Assembly: GCA_038562555.1 (NCBI GenBank)
Contig: JBCFBK010000006.1
Span: forward strand, 62,001-126,000
Length of the DNA: 64,000 bases
Source of the DNA: JBCFBK01 sp038562555
GTDB lineage: Bacteria > Bacteroidota > Bacteroidia > Bacteroidales > Prolixibacteraceae
Direction: 5' to 3'
Part shown: piece after piece, positions 32,288 through 40,648 of the stretch
Layout of the letters: each line of letters starts with the position of its first letter
Numbering within the stretch: the stretch's first letter is position 1
The notes under the pieces: model-generated
What the model saw: the letters and a program-made list of their open reading frames with translations, nothing else
Databases searched by the model: none
What the model was told of the DNA's origin: nothing
Made by a program: the position numbers and the translations under genes

Positions 32288-34378
32288 ATGAAAAAAATAA
32301 TGGTTACACTTGCTGCGGCGTTTACTGTGGGCGCCTGTTCAAATCCGGAAAAGATGACAGAAGAAAAGAAAACCTATGTGCCGGAGATCCCGGCGCTTGC
32401 CTCCGATGTATTGACACCTGAAGTGCTTTGGTCGTTTGGCCGGGTGGGGAATATCGAAGTTTCGCCCGACGGGAAGACCGTGCTTTTTGCTGTTACCTAT
32501 TATCATATAGCGGAGAATAAATCGTACCGCGAGCTTTACACAGTCCCCGCAGCAGGCGGAGAGCTAAAGCGCCTGACCAATACGGCTGTCAACGAATCGG
32601 AGGCTCAATGGAGCCCGGATGGTAAGAAGATCGGGTTTCTGTCGTCCGAATCAGGAAGCGCCCAGTTATGGGAAATGAATGCAGACGGAACCAACCTGAA
32701 ACAAATAACGGACATAAAAGACGGCATTAACGGCTTTAAGTATTCTCCCGACCTGAAGCGGTTGCTTTATCTGAAAGCGGTGAAGCTCGACCAGGATGTC
32801 CATGATCTTTTCCCGGATCTCCCCAAGGCTAATGCCCGTCTTGAAAATGATCTGATGTACCGGCACTGGGACAGTTGGCATGATTATACCTATAACCATC
32901 TTTTTATAGCGGAACTTAGTGCTGAAAAAATTACTTCCGGAAAGGATATCCTCGAAGGAGAAAAATTTGACAGTCCGGATAAACCAAACGACGGGGCAGA
33001 GCAGATCGTCTGGAGTCCCGACGGTAAATCGGTTGTTTATTCCTGCAAGAAGCTGCAGGGAAAGGCTTATGCTTTCTCGACCAATACTGACTTGTACCAG
33101 TACGATCTCGCCAGCGGAGAGACCCGGAATCTGACCGGACAGCACAAGGGATATGACAAAAATCCGGCTTTTTCGCCTGATGGCAAATTCCTGGCCTGGA
33201 CCAGTATGGCCCGCGACGGCTATGAAGCTGACAAGACCAGGCTGATGGTCATGGACCTTGCCACGGGAAAACAAACCGACTATACGGAAGGATGGGATCA
33301 GCTGGCGGGCAGTCTGAACTGGAGCAGGGACAGTAAATCGGTTTTCTTTATCAGCGATATCCATGCCACAGAAGAAATTCATCGCCTTGATTTGGCTGAC
33401 GGAAAAATCACCCGGCTTACCGACGGTGTTCATGATTACCTCACCGTAGCCCAGGCGGCGGACGGACAGTTGATTGCCGGCAAAACATCGATGTCACAGC
33501 CTGAAGAAATTTACCGGGTCGATCCTGCTACAGGAAAAGATGAGCCCATAACGGCCGTTACAAAAGGGATTACTGATCAGCTCGAAATGGGCAAAGTGGA
33601 AGAACGCTGGATTAAGACAGTCGATAATAAGGACATGCTGGTCTGGGTGATATATCCGCCCCATTTTGATCCGAATATGAAATATCCGGCCATTCTCTAT
33701 TGCCAGGGCGGGCCCCAGGGAACGGTCAGCCAGTTCTGGTCGTACCGCTGGAATTTCCAGATGATGGCGGCCAATGGCTATATCGTGGTGGCGCCCAACC
33801 GTCGCGGCCTGCCGGGATTCGGAATGGAATGGCTGGAACAGATCAGCAAGGACTACGGGGGTCTGAACATTCAGGACTATCTTTCAGCCATCGATGAGGT
33901 GTCGAAGGAGCCGTTTGTTGACAAAGACAAACTCGGCGCCGTTGGGGCCAGCTACGGCGGCTTTTCGGTGAATTACCTGGCTGGTCACCACGAAGGCCGT
34001 TTTAAGGCTTTTATTTCGCACGCAGGCATCTTTAACTTCGAACAAATGTATGTGACCACCGAGGAGATGTGGTTTGAGGATTGGGATATCGGCGGGCCAT
34101 ACTGGGACAAGAGCAATGAAGCCGCCCAGCGGTCGTATTCTTTTTCTCCGCACCTGTTTGTCGAAAAATGGGATACGCCGATCCTGGTGATCACGGGTGA
34201 AAATGATTTCCGGATTCCCTATACACAGGGAATGGGAGCTTATAATGCAGCCGTCATGCGCGGTATTCCGGCTGAGCTGCTGCATTTTCCGGATGAAAAC
34301 CATTGGGTGACCAAGCCACAGAACGGGATTTTATGGCAACGGGTATTCAAAAACTGGCTGGATAAGTGGTTGAAATAA
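32288..34378 (+). CDS. S9-family prolyl oligopeptidase-like serine peptidase lipoprotein
   Basis: 696 residues; lipoprotein signal with VGAC at Cys ~17. The N-terminal half (~45-420) is a WD40-like beta-propeller with repeated SPDGK blades (SPDGKTVLF, SPDGKKIGF, SPDGKSVVY, SPDGKFLAW). The C-terminal alpha/beta-hydrolase (~440-696) holds the triad: GASYGGF (Ser ~556), GENDFRIPY (Asp) and DENHWV (His). This is the layout of dipeptidyl-peptidase and acylaminoacyl-peptidase types that trim peptides in the periplasm. It is a single gene. Confidence 0.93.
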   Translation: MKKIMVTLAAAFTVGACSNPEKMTEEKKTYVPEIPALASDVLTPEVLWSFGRVGNIEVSPDGKTVLFAVTYYHIAENKSYRELYTVPAAGGELKRLTNTAVNESEAQWSPDGKKIGFLSSESGSAQLWEMNADGTNLKQITDIKDGINGFKYSPDLKRLLYLKAVKLDQDVHDLFPDLPKANARLENDLMYRHWDSWHDYTYNHLFIAELSAEKITSGKDILEGEKFDSPDKPNDGAEQIVWSPDGKSVVYSCKKLQGKAYAFSTNTDLYQYDLASGETRNLTGQHKGYDKNPAFSPDGKFLAWTSMARDGYEADKTRLMVMDLATGKQTDYTEGWDQLAGSLNWSRDSKSVFFISDIHATEEIHRLDLADGKITRLTDGVHDYLTVAQAADGQLIAGKTSMSQPEEIYRVDPATGKDEPITAVTKGITDQLEMGKVEERWIKTVDNKDMLVWVIYPPHFDPNMKYPAILYCQGGPQGTVSQFWSYRWNFQMMAANGYIVVAPNRRGLPGFGMEWLEQISKDYGGLNIQDYLSAIDEVSKEPFVDKDKLGAVGASYGGFSVNYLAGHHEGRFKAFISHAGIFNFEQMYVTTEEMWFEDWDIGGPYWDKSNEAAQRSYSFSPHLFVEKWDTPILVITGENDFRIPYTQGMGAYNAAVMRGIPAELLHFPDENHWVTKPQNGILWQRVFKNWLDKWLK

Positions 34379-34402
34379 AAATTTATTCTTTTCTTTGCAG
34401 TA

Positions 34403-34486
34403 ATGAAAAACATTCAAATCCATATTATTTCCGTGGCAGCGCTAGCGGTCTCCGTTAAGAGCCAGGGAAGGATTATGGATCGGTAA
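34403..34486 (+). CDS. Leader peptide 1 (27 aa) of a tandem attenuator
   Basis: A short frame, ATG 34403 to TAA 34484, encodes a peptide with the run HIISVAALAVSV, rich in Ile, Val, Leu and Ala. A terminator follows 22 bp later. Leader bases 34466-34472 and 34475-34478 can pair with 34516-34522 and 34511-34514, i.e. with the left arm of that terminator, giving a plausible antiterminator. Stalling in the Ile/Val/Ala run would leave this part of the leader free. A weak promoter-like TTG (34370) and TTTCTTTG (34390) lie just upstream, so the mRNA may be nearly leaderless. Confidence 0.6.
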   Translation: MKNIQIHIISVAALAVSVKSQGRIMDR

Positions 34487-34507
34487 AAATATTTTTAAAT
34501 TCAATTG

Positions 34508-34540
34508 AGGCCATTTTCTTCCGGGAAAATGGCCTTTTTT
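34508..34540 (+). terminator. Attenuator terminator 1
   Basis: Perfect 11-bp stem AGGCCATTTTC (34508-34518) with GAAAATGGCCT (34525-34535), six-base loop, then T residues to 34540. It lies between leader peptide 1 and leader peptide 2. Confidence 0.88.
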
Positions 34541-34552
34541 ATTATTGGCGTA

Positions 34553-34621
34553 ATGAATAAACATTTTAGCTATAAGCTAGCAGCAGTCGCAACGATTATC
34601 CTGGTGGAAGCGGCCACATAG
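34553..34621 (+). CDS. Leader peptide 2 (22 aa) of a tandem attenuator
   Basis: ATG 34553 to TAG 34619. The peptide contains LAAVATIILVEAAT, again a dense run of Ala, Val, Thr, Ile and Leu. The end of the frame, 34614-34628, can pair with 34650-34664 (nine consecutive pairs with one G-U, then two more and, after a mismatch, three G-C). That region is the left arm and start of the loop of terminator 2, so the pairing would prevent termination. This is the classical layout of ribosome-mediated attenuation by branched-chain amino acid or alanine supply. Confidence 0.65.
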   Translation: MNKHFSYKLAAVATIILVEAAT

Positions 34622-34644
34622 GAGCGGGACTGTATGGTGTATTC

Positions 34645-34687
34645 AAAAGCCCTTTCCTGTGTGGTCAAGCCGGGAAAGGGCTTTTTT
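34645..34687 (+). terminator. Attenuator terminator 2
   Basis: AAAAGCCCTTTCC (34645-34657) pairs perfectly with GGAAAGGGCTTTT (34673-34685), 15-base loop, ending in six T residues (34682-34687). It is 73 bp before the aminotransferase start and is overlapped by the predicted antiterminator. Confidence 0.9.
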
Positions 34688-34760
34688 GATGCCGGTTCCT
34701 GAGCAAAACACAGGCTTTGTTCCGATCTAAACATTTTTTTAACTATAAAAATTAAGATCT

Positions 34761-35981
34761 ATGGAAAATCAGTTTCTTGAAGAAAAGTTATCAGGACAAT
34801 ACCGGAATATCCCGGCTTCATTTGTCCGGAATATTCTGAATGTAGCCGGGAACCGGGAGTTTATTTCGTTTGCAGGGGGATTGCCGAACCCGGAATTTTT
34901 CCCGGTCGACGATCTGGCCGAATCGGCCCGGGTTGTTCTGGAACAAAGCAGCCGGAGCATTCTTCAGTATGCCGGTTCATTAGGCTATTACCCCCTTCGC
35001 GAATGGATTGCCACCCGCTATAGTAAAAAGTACAGCATGGATATCACCCCCGAACAGGTGGTAATCACGAATGGTTCGCAGCAAGCCATCGATATTATGG
35101 CTAAGTTGTTCATCAACAGAGGCGACGGGGTCATTCTTGAGAAGCCGAGTTATCTGGGGGCCATTCAGGCCTTGTCGGCCTACCAGCCTTCATTCCGGGA
35201 AGTTGAACTGGAAGCCGATGGAGCCAACCTGGCCGAAGTGGAATCGCTTTTCCTGAACGAAGATATTAAGCTGATGTATGCCGTTCCGAATGCACAAAAT
35301 CCCTCCGGCATCAGCTATTCGGATGAAAAAAGAAAGGATCTGGCTTTGCTGCTCCGCAAATACAACCAGTTTTTCCTGGAAGACGACCCCTATAATGAAA
35401 TTTGTTTTGATGGTGAATTCCCTGATCCGGTTAAAAAATATGCGCCTGACCACGTGGCCTGGACCGGTTCGTTTTCCAAGATGGTCGCTCCCGGCCTCCG
35501 GAACGGGTGGGTGGTGCTGCCGCAGGAACTGGTTTCCCATTTCGATAAAGCCAAGCAATCGACCGACCTGAATCCCAACAACCTGACCCAGTATATCCTG
35601 CATCACTACCTGACCCACTATGACCTGGACGAGCATTTGCGGCAAATCAGGAAAGCTTATTCTGCGCAATGCCGGATTATGGTTGAAGTGATCAGACGAT
35701 ACCTGCCTGAAGAGGTCAGCGCTACTTCGCCCTCGGGAGGCATGTTTATCTGGCTTACGCTTCCTGATTCGGTCTCATCCGACCGGCTGATCGGCAGGGC
35801 GATGGAAAAGGGCGTCATTTTTGTGCCCGGTGCTTCCTTTTATGTTTCCGGGCAGGGGGGGCGCCATGTCCGGATGAACTTTACAAATTGCGGATTCGCG
35901 GATATTGAAAAGGGGGTCCGGATCATAGGTGAAGAAATGCGGAAAATGATTGCGGAACCTGTTTCCCCGGTTAGCTGTTAG
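34761..35981 (+). CDS. PLP-dependent class I/II aminotransferase (2-aminoadipate/valine type)
   Basis: 406 residues. The fold-type I landmarks are present: FAGGLPNPEFFP, YAGSLGYYPLREWIA, VITNGSQQAIDIM, AVPNAQNPSGISYS, LEDDPYNEICF and the PLP lysine in GSFSKMVAPGLRNGW. It belongs to the LysN/kynurenine-aminotransferase-like group without the MocR DNA-binding part; members accept 2-aminoadipate, Leu, Val or aromatic amino acids. Two leader-peptide attenuators rich in Ile/Val/Leu/Ala codons precede it, suggesting branched-chain amino acid or valine-alanine transamination. Its end overlaps the opposing topB end by 4 bp. Confidence 0.9.
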   Translation: MENQFLEEKLSGQYRNIPASFVRNILNVAGNREFISFAGGLPNPEFFPVDDLAESARVVLEQSSRSILQYAGSLGYYPLREWIATRYSKKYSMDITPEQVVITNGSQQAIDIMAKLFINRGDGVILEKPSYLGAIQALSAYQPSFREVELEADGANLAEVESLFLNEDIKLMYAVPNAQNPSGISYSDEKRKDLALLLRKYNQFFLEDDPYNEICFDGEFPDPVKKYAPDHVAWTGSFSKMVAPGLRNGWVVLPQELVSHFDKAKQSTDLNPNNLTQYILHHYLTHYDLDEHLRQIRKAYSAQCRIMVEVIRRYLPEEVSATSPSGGMFIWLTLPDSVSSDRLIGRAMEKGVIFVPGASFYVSGQGGRHVRMNFTNCGFADIEKGVRIIGEEMRKMIAEPVSPVSC

Positions 35982-38218
35982 ATTTCAAACGGAACGCGGA
36001 AATCGCAGCCATTCCGGAAGTTGGAGCAACCCCAGGCTGTTTTGCCTTTCAGGATTTTTCCGGATTCGCATTTCGGGCAAACGGTTTCGGGGCTGATCTC
36101 CGTCAGGAGCCGGATGGCCTGTGCATCGTCGAGGATCAGCCGCCCGTCTGTTTTCAGGTTTTCAAATGAAAAGCCTTTGATCAGCAGGCTTTTCTTTTTC
36201 AATGCCAGTGCACCGATTTGCTTTTCAGTTAATTTTTTCCCGTGTACCACAAAAGGGAGGATGAAGCGGCATCCGTTTTTCCATTCAGAACATCCCCAGG
36301 CCGATTTTCCTTTGAGAAGCTTACCGGTCTTGCAGCGCGGGCAGCTTATTTCTTCGGTTGCGGCAGGTGTGGCCTGCTTTTCCTTTTTTTTCGGCTTTTC
36401 CTGACCCTTTGGTTCCGCTTTTGCGTCTTGGGCGATGCTGATTTCTTTCCGCGGAGCGCTTTTAACCTGGGTCACCACTTCGGTGACCATGACCTTTAAT
36501 TCGTCCATGAACCGGCCGATCTCCAGATCTCCTGATTCGATTTTGCGGAGTTTGCGCTCCCATTGCCCGGTCAGTTCAGCCGATTTCAGCAGTTCATTTT
36601 CGATGCTGTTGATCAGATCTACTCCGGTTGGGGTGGCAACCAGACGCTTGCGCTCCTTGCGGATGTACCTTCTCCTGAACAGGGTTTCAATGATATTTGC
36701 CCGGGTCGAAGGCCGGCCAATACCGTTTTCCTTCATCAAGGTCCGCAGCTCCTCGTCGTCCATGGTTTTACCGGCAGTTTCCATTGCCCTTAACAAAGTG
36801 GCCTCTGTGTAATAAGCCGGCGGCTGGGTTTGCTTTTCCTGCAGGTCAGGCTCGTGAGGGCCGTGCTCTCCGGTTTTGAATTCCGGCAGGAGCTTTTCTT
36901 CGTCTGCTTCTTCTTTTTCCTCTTTTTGATCGTTTTGAAAAACGACCCGCCAGCCCGGCTTCAGGATCTGCTTGCCGGTAGCTTTGAATGGGTGCTTCCC
37001 GATTTTTGCTTCCACGGTGGTGTTGGCCGCTTCACAATCCGGGTAAAAAACAGCAATGAACCGTTTCGAAAGAAGTTCGAATATTTTTTTCTCGGTTTCG
37101 GTCAGGTCCATCCGGTTTACGCCAGTCGGAATAATGGCGTGGTGATCGGTAATTTTTTGATTGTCAAAGACCTTTTTTGATTTCCGGAGCTTGCTTTCTT
37201 TCAATAGCGGTTCTGTCAGGATTTCATATCCTTTCATATTTTTCAGGATTGCGGGAACCTTTTTGTAAATGTCGTCCGAAAGAAAAGTAGTATCGACACG
37301 CGGATAGGTTGTTACCTTCTTTTCATAGAGCGACTGGATGTTTTTCAGTGTTTCGTCGGCGCTCAGGCTGAATTTTTTGTTGCATTCCACCTGCAGTGAA
37401 GTAAGATCGAAAAGCCGTGGCGGATGCTCATTGCTGTTTTTGGTTTCAATTTTTCCGACAGACAAATCGATGCCACTGATCTCCGACAAGACAACGGAAG
37501 CTTCCTCAACGCTTTTATAGCGTCCGCTGACCGATGAAAAAACAGCACCCCGGTAGTTTGTCTTGAGCTCCCAGAAGGGTTCGGGCTTAAAATTCTCAAT
37601 TTCCTTTTGGCGTTCAACGATCAGCGCAAGGGTAGGGGTCTGCACTCTTCCGATCGACAAGACCTGTTTATTTTGTCCGTATTTGAGCGTATACAGCCGG
37701 GTAGCATTCATGCCCAAAAGCCAGTCGCCGATAGCTCTGGCGCTGCCTGCTTCATAGAGTTTATCGAACTCGTCGCTTTTCATCAGCTTGTTAAATCCTT
37801 CGCGCAGAGCCTCTTCTGTGAGTGACGAGATCCACAGGCGTTTTACCGGAGCCTTGTTGTTTGCCTTGGCCAGCACCCAGCGCTGAATCAGTTCTCCTTC
37901 CTGTCCGGCATCCCCGCAATTGATAATCTCATCGGCCTCCCGGATCAGTTTCTCAAGAATTCCAAACTGTTTTTTGATGCCTTCATCTTCGATCAGTTTG
38001 ATGCCGAAGCGAACGGGGATCATCGGAAGTGTCCTTAAGTCCCAGTATTTCCATTTTTCGGTATAATCGTTGGGCTCCTTGAGGGTACACAGGTGTCCGA
38101 AAGTCCAGCTTACCTGATAGCCATTTCCTTCAAAATAGCCGTCTCTGCGGCTCTTTGCTCCGACTATTGTAGCAATCTCCCGGGCAACACTTGGTTTTTC
38201 TGCAATACAAAGCTTCAT
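35978..38218 (-). CDS. topB: DNA topoisomerase III
   Basis: 746 residues. The TOPRIM domain (~1-150) starts MKLCIAEKPSVAREIA and holds the acids in INCGDAGQEGELIQRW. The type IA core follows (SIGRVQTPTLALIVERQ) with the active-site tyrosine in TTYPRVDTTFLS, and GIGRPSTRANIIETL near 520. The C-terminus carries two topoisomerase zinc-ribbon-like repeats (CPRCKTGKLLKGKSAWGC and CPKCESGKILKGKTAWGC). It relaxes and decatenates DNA by a single-strand passage mechanism. It is convergent with the aminotransferase gene. Its upstream region contains a structured repeat array. Confidence 0.96.
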   Translation of the reverse strand: MKLCIAEKPSVAREIATIVGAKSRRDGYFEGNGYQVSWTFGHLCTLKEPNDYTEKWKYWDLRTLPMIPVRFGIKLIEDEGIKKQFGILEKLIREADEIINCGDAGQEGELIQRWVLAKANNKAPVKRLWISSLTEEALREGFNKLMKSDEFDKLYEAGSARAIGDWLLGMNATRLYTLKYGQNKQVLSIGRVQTPTLALIVERQKEIENFKPEPFWELKTNYRGAVFSSVSGRYKSVEEASVVLSEISGIDLSVGKIETKNSNEHPPRLFDLTSLQVECNKKFSLSADETLKNIQSLYEKKVTTYPRVDTTFLSDDIYKKVPAILKNMKGYEILTEPLLKESKLRKSKKVFDNQKITDHHAIIPTGVNRMDLTETEKKIFELLSKRFIAVFYPDCEAANTTVEAKIGKHPFKATGKQILKPGWRVVFQNDQKEEKEEADEEKLLPEFKTGEHGPHEPDLQEKQTQPPAYYTEATLLRAMETAGKTMDDEELRTLMKENGIGRPSTRANIIETLFRRRYIRKERKRLVATPTGVDLINSIENELLKSAELTGQWERKLRKIESGDLEIGRFMDELKVMVTEVVTQVKSAPRKEISIAQDAKAEPKGQEKPKKKEKQATPAATEEISCPRCKTGKLLKGKSAWGCSEWKNGCRFILPFVVHGKKLTEKQIGALALKKKSLLIKGFSFENLKTDGRLILDDAQAIRLLTEISPETVCPKCESGKILKGKTAWGCSNFRNGCDFRVPFEI

Positions 38219-38293
38219 GTAAGTAGCTTTTAGCTATTAGCTGTTAGCCGTTAGTTTTCAGTCTTTTATGTTTAATCTTAAATCTTCATTTGT

Positions 38294-38519
38294 ATTAGTC
38301 GTTTTATACGCCCGGCAAAGTCTCAAACTGCGTTTGGCCTCTGCCCTCGCTCAAATAAAACGTTCATTACATTAGTCGTTTTATACGCCCGGCAAAGTCT
38401 CAAACTGCGTTTAGCCTTTGCCCTCGCTCAAATAAAACGTTCATTACATTAGTCGTTTTATACGCCCGGCAAAGTCTCAAACTGCGTTTAGCCTTTGCCC
38501 TCGCTCAAATAAAACGTTC
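38294..38519. repeat. Three tandem 77-bp structured repeats
   Basis: Units start at 38294, 38371 and 38448; the third stops after 72 bases. Copies 2 and 3 are nearly identical and copy 1 has a few substitutions. Each unit is a nested palindrome: outer CGTTTTAT/ATAAAACG, middle GGCAAAG/CTTTGCC (one base changed in copy 1) and inner AAAC/GTTT around TGC. The array fills most of the 313-bp spacer between topB and the CvfB-like gene. The remaining 38219-38293 holds TTAGC-type short repeats. No spacers, so it is not CRISPR. Confidence 0.9.
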
Positions 38520-38531
38520 CTTTTTTGATCG

Positions 38532-39362
38532 TTACACCAGCCTGATGCCATTTTCTTCGATTGTAATGAGGTGCTGTTTATAAAGGGATCCCAAGGCTTT
38601 TTTGAAGTTCTTCTTGCTTGTTTTGAATGTTTTTACAATAAGTTCAGGATCACTTTTGTCGCTAAAGGGCAGGAAGCCGCCGGCAGCTTTCATCTGATCC
38701 AGTATACCCTGCGAAATACTGTCGATCTTTTCGTAGCCGGGCTTATCCAGGCGCAGATCTATTTTTTCATCGGGACGTACCTGTTTGATAAATCCTTTCA
38801 GCTTCTCTCCCGGCCGGAGTGGCTGAAACACTTCGTTGTGGTAGATGACTCCCCAGTGACTGTTATCGACGATCGCTTTATAACCCAGATCTGTTTTTCC
38901 TGCAATAATTAAGTCAACTTCTTCGCCGGCTTCATAATCGACCGGAATGTTTCCCAGGCATTTATCCAGGCGGGAGGTAGCAACAATGCGCTGGCTTTCG
39001 TTATCCAGGTAGACATATACCAGGTAAGATTTTCCTTTCTCCATTTTCTCCTGTTGTTCACGGAAGGGCACCAGCAGATCTTTCATCAGTCCCCAATCCA
39101 GAAATGCGCCAAACGATGTGATTTCAACGACTTTCAACAAGGCAAACTCGCCGACCATGACCAGCGGTTTCTCCGTTGTGGCAACCAGCCTGTCTTCCGA
39201 ATCGAGATAAATAAATACTTCCAGACGGTCACCCACCTGGCAGTTTTCAGGGACATAGCGTTTCGGAAGAAGGATTTCGTCATGCGATCCACCGTCCAGA
39301 TAAACTCCAAAATCCACTGTTTTAACGACTTCCAATTCATTAAGTGTGCCAATAGCTGCCAT
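38532..39362 (-). CDS. CvfB-like S1-domain RNA-binding protein
   Basis: 276 residues. Three S1-like OB folds follow each other: ~5-62 (FGVYLDGGSHDEILLPKRYVP), ~70-132 (FGAFLDWGLMKDLLVPFREQ) and ~140-205 (LGYKAIVDNSHWGVIYHNEVF), then a C-terminal winged helix (~215-276, FKTSKKNFKKALGSLYKQHLI). This is the CvfB/YitL family layout, associated with RNA binding and virulence or stress control in Firmicutes; its role in Bacteroidota is unknown. It is a single gene whose end lies 12 bp from the 77-bp repeat array. Confidence 0.9.
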   Translation of the reverse strand: MAAIGTLNELEVVKTVDFGVYLDGGSHDEILLPKRYVPENCQVGDRLEVFIYLDSEDRLVATTEKPLVMVGEFALLKVVEITSFGAFLDWGLMKDLLVPFREQQEKMEKGKSYLVYVYLDNESQRIVATSRLDKCLGNIPVDYEAGEEVDLIIAGKTDLGYKAIVDNSHWGVIYHNEVFQPLRPGEKLKGFIKQVRPDEKIDLRLDKPGYEKIDSISQGILDQMKAAGGFLPFSDKSDPELIVKTFKTSKKNFKKALGSLYKQHLITIEENGIRLV

Positions 39363-39468
39363 AGATATTTATCCTGTTTCGTAAGGGCAAAGGTACGGCT
39401 TAAGCCGGAATTTGAAAGCCTTATTTTTTTATTTCTCCATGATGACTGCGGGGGGGCCGAAAAAGATT

Positions 39469-39476
39469 TATTTTTG
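39469..39476 (+). promoter_or_regulatory. Putative -7 promoter box TATTTTTG
   Basis: A match to the Bacteroidota -7 consensus TAnnTTTG, 65 bp before the oxidoreductase start. No clear TTG was found about 19 bp upstream, so only half the promoter is supported. Between it and the gene is a short run of repeated GACACAA units (39491-39510). Confidence 0.45.
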
Positions 39477-39541
39477 CCGGAGAAAGGGTCAAAGACACAA
39501 GACACAAGACAAGAAGAAAGATCAATAAGCGTTAATACAGA

Positions 39542-40648
39542 ATGGAAAGTATAGCAGCAGGTTTTATTGGTGCAGGCGGCATTGCAAGGTCGCATGCGTT
39601 TGCATTGCAGGCCATGAAGTTTTATTACGATCAGACCCCTGAGGTCATTTTTGAGACGGTTTGTTCGGTAACAGTATCAAAAAGGGAACGATTTGCCAGG
39701 CAATTCGGATTTGCAAAGGCGGAGGGAGAAGATCAGTTTTTCAAAAATGACGGGATCAATGCGGTTTTTATTCTGGGGCCGAATCAGGTTCACTTTCCCC
39801 ATTTGGAGAGGGCGCTGAAGATGCCTTCGGTGAAGTATATTTATCTTGAAAAGCCTGTTTGTGCTTCCTTCGCAGAAGAACAGGCCATGTGGAAACTCAT
39901 TGACGATATTCGCCCGGAAGTAAAAATTCAGGTAGGCTTTCAGTTTCTGCAGTCGGCTGCCGTGCGGGAGGCATTGTATTTCTGGAAATCGGGTATCCTG
40001 GGTGGGGCGGTCCATTTTGACCTGAAGTATTACCATGGCGATTATCTTCAGACTTCTTACAGGGAAAAACGTAAAACCAGATTGGTGCCTGCCCCGGAAG
40101 GAGGAGCGATGGCTGATCTGGGTTCGCATGGGATCAGTCTCCTGGTGGCCTTTTTTGGCTCTCAACTTCAGATCACCCATGCATTGCAGTGCGGGCATTT
40201 TGAAGATGTTCCGGAAGATTCTGACCTTTTCAGTTCAATTTCCCTGTATGACCCCCACACGCAGGCGGCAGGAAATCTTGCGGCCAGCCGGATCAGTTCA
40301 GGTACCGGCGATCTGGTGGAGCTGGAAATCTACGCGGAAAAAGGCGCGCTCAGGTATTGCTCGCACCAGCCGGACCAGTTTCGTTTTTACCTGGAGGAAA
40401 CAGGAGAATGGGTTACCAGGAACGTTGGCAGCAACTATCAGCCACTGGGAAATTTCCCTTCCGGTCATGTTTCGCCGGGCTGGCTGAGGGCCCTGGTACA
40501 TGCACATTATCTTTTTTTGGGAGGAGAAGACCCAAAAGCCTTCATCCCTGATCTGAAGCATGGACTTGAAGTTCAGCGACTGGTGCGGGAAACAGCCGGT
40601 CATTTATCAATTTTCAGAAGCAACACGAAGCAGCATGGAAAGAAGTAG
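39542..40648 (+). CDS. Gfo/Idh/MocA-family oxidoreductase
   Basis: 368 residues. The N-terminal Rossmann domain has GFIGAGGIARSHAFAL, the dinucleotide loop, and YIYLEKPVCAS, the EKP motif with the catalytic lysine. The C-terminal domain (~130-360) includes GGAMADLGSHGISLLVAFFG, where the His is usual for the family. Such enzymes oxidise or reduce sugars, inositols or sugar nucleotides with NAD(P). No cytoplasmic partner gives the substrate. It overlaps the start of malQ by 14 bp, so the two are probably co-transcribed. Confidence 0.87.
   Translation: MESIAAGFIGAGGIARSHAFALQAMKFYYDQTPEVIFETVCSVTVSKRERFARQFGFAKAEGEDQFFKNDGINAVFILGPNQVHFPHLERALKMPSVKYIYLEKPVCASFAEEQAMWKLIDDIRPEVKIQVGFQFLQSAAVREALYFWKSGILGGAVHFDLKYYHGDYLQTSYREKRKTRLVPAPEGGAMADLGSHGISLLVAFFGSQLQITHALQCGHFEDVPEDSDLFSSISLYDPHTQAAGNLAASRISSGTGDLVELEIYAEKGALRYCSHQPDQFRFYLEETGEWVTRNVGSNYQPLGNFPSGHVSPGWLRALVHAHYLFLGGEDPKAFIPDLKHGLEVQRLVRETAGHLSIFRSNTKQHGKK

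Noticed and set aside
32140..32421. 93-codon frame before the S9 peptidase
   Set aside because: It begins inside the NigD-like terminator and overlaps the peptidase gene in another register; no recognisable sequence.
38294..38519. CRISPR array
   Set aside because: The 77-bp units abut each other without unique spacers and no cas gene is nearby.
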